From contig NZ_BCQT01000019.1 in the NCBI RefSeq assembly GCF_001552215.1, positions 186,001 through 250,000 on the forward strand: a DNA stretch of 64,000 nt. The letters are read 5' to 3'. Every line of letters begins with the position of its first letter. The stretch's first letter is position 1. The notes beneath the pieces were generated by a model. The model searched no databases and had not been told where the DNA came from. It saw only the letters and a program-made list of their open reading frames with translations. Both the position numbers and the translations under genes were made by a program. This DNA comes from Actinomadura macra NBRC 14102. GTDB taxonomy: Bacteria > Actinomycetota > Actinomycetes > Streptosporangiales > Streptosporangiaceae. Shown in pieces: positions 63,785 through 64,000 of the stretch.

Positions 63785-64000
63785 GTGCGCGATCCGGTCA
63801 AGGACACATACGCTCGGGCGATGCCCGACAAGCCCGACCCGACACCCGCCTCGGTCGCCGATCCCATCGCCGAGGCACACCGCCAGTGGAGCACGCGCTG
63901 GCCCGAGCACGCCGACCACATGGCGGCCGTCACCTCGGTGATGCGCGCCCAGCAGCTCCTGCTGAGCCGCATCGAGGCCGTTCTCAAGCCGTACGGGCTG
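63785..64000 (+). CDS. MarR-family regulator, cut by the window edge
   Basis: The first 72 codons of a gene that runs out of the window. ADPIAEAHRQWSTRWPEHADHM then AAVTSVMRAQQLLLSRIEAVLKPYGL is the N-terminal dimerisation helix and first part of the winged-helix of MarR proteins. GTG at 63785 (or ATG at 63821). Divergent from icmF with operator-like palindromes between; it probably controls both. The DNA-recognition helix is beyond the sequence end. Confidence 0.85.
   Translation, partial: MRDPVKDTYARAMPDKPDPTPASVADPIAEAHRQWSTRWPEHADHMAAVTSVMRAQQLLLSRIEAVLKPYGL

Overview
The window is about 70% G+C, with many GTG starts and GTGA/ATGA gene overlaps. It carries a Pup-proteasome system, a mycothiol gene (mshC), an InhA/MabA-type reductase pair and a candidate 6C-type small RNA. 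Together these point to an actinomycete. The mix with large ABC/two-component loci fits Streptosporangiales (Actinomadura/Thermomonospora-like) better than Mycobacterium, but the genus is inference. No tRNA, rRNA, CRISPR array, complete insertion sequence or prophage was recognised.

Layout. (1) 1-9.8 kb, minus strand: the proteasome locus, read right to left as M50/CBS protease, trmI, mpa, dop, pup, a tandem endonuclease VII-like gene, prcB, prcA. A RecB-type iron-sulphur nuclease gene diverges at 9.9 kb. (2) 10.9-16.8 kb, plus strand: a NarL-type kinase/regulator pair followed by a MacB/FtsX-type ABC exporter; both transcription units carry the same 23-bp motif upstream. (3) 16.9-19.2 kb: an MFS exporter and a divergent ArsR-like regulator with a palindrome between them. 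(4) 19.2-25.4 kb: a complete peptide/nickel-type ABC importer (order C-A-B-D-F). (5) 25.9-36.3 kb: a small membrane protein, HAD hydrolase, universal stress protein, PAC2 protein, mshC, an orphan permease pair, an NRDE protein, a conserved three-gene set (kinase-fold protein, DUF3090, histidine phosphatase) and corA. (6) 36.4-48.3 kb, accessory: a Tat-exported protein with two degenerate retropepsin-like lobes, a GNAT fragment, an acyl peptidase with an amino-acid permease, a CoA-ligase/crotonase/TetR operon, a receiver-less LuxR protein flanked by an inverted repeat, a serine hydrolase, and a TPR regulator diverging from two tiny genes. (7) 48.4-64 kb: uppP, an aldo/keto reductase, a helicase-like protein with ruined RecD2 motifs, fabG-inhA, tldD-tldE, dodecin, DUF3099, the C-rich-loop sRNA, an acyl-CoA dehydrogenase, a signal-less B12-binding-type protein overlapping icmF, and a divergent marR cut by the window edge.

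How it fits together. Regions 1 and 5, with uppP, contain homologues of genes that lie in one neighbourhood in M. tuberculosis (Rv2109c to Rv2136c), here opened up by inserted transport and regulatory modules. The proteasome genes give Pup tagging and removal (Dop), unfolding (Mpa) and proteolysis (PrcAB); the ligase PafA is not in the window. Convergent gene pairs are separated by long perfect hairpins, and several divergent pairs share palindromic operators. The most unusual items are the pseudo-helicase, the catalytically degenerate aspartic-protease-like protein, the inverted start-region repeat around the receiver-less LuxR gene, the shared two-component operator and the C-rich-loop sRNA.
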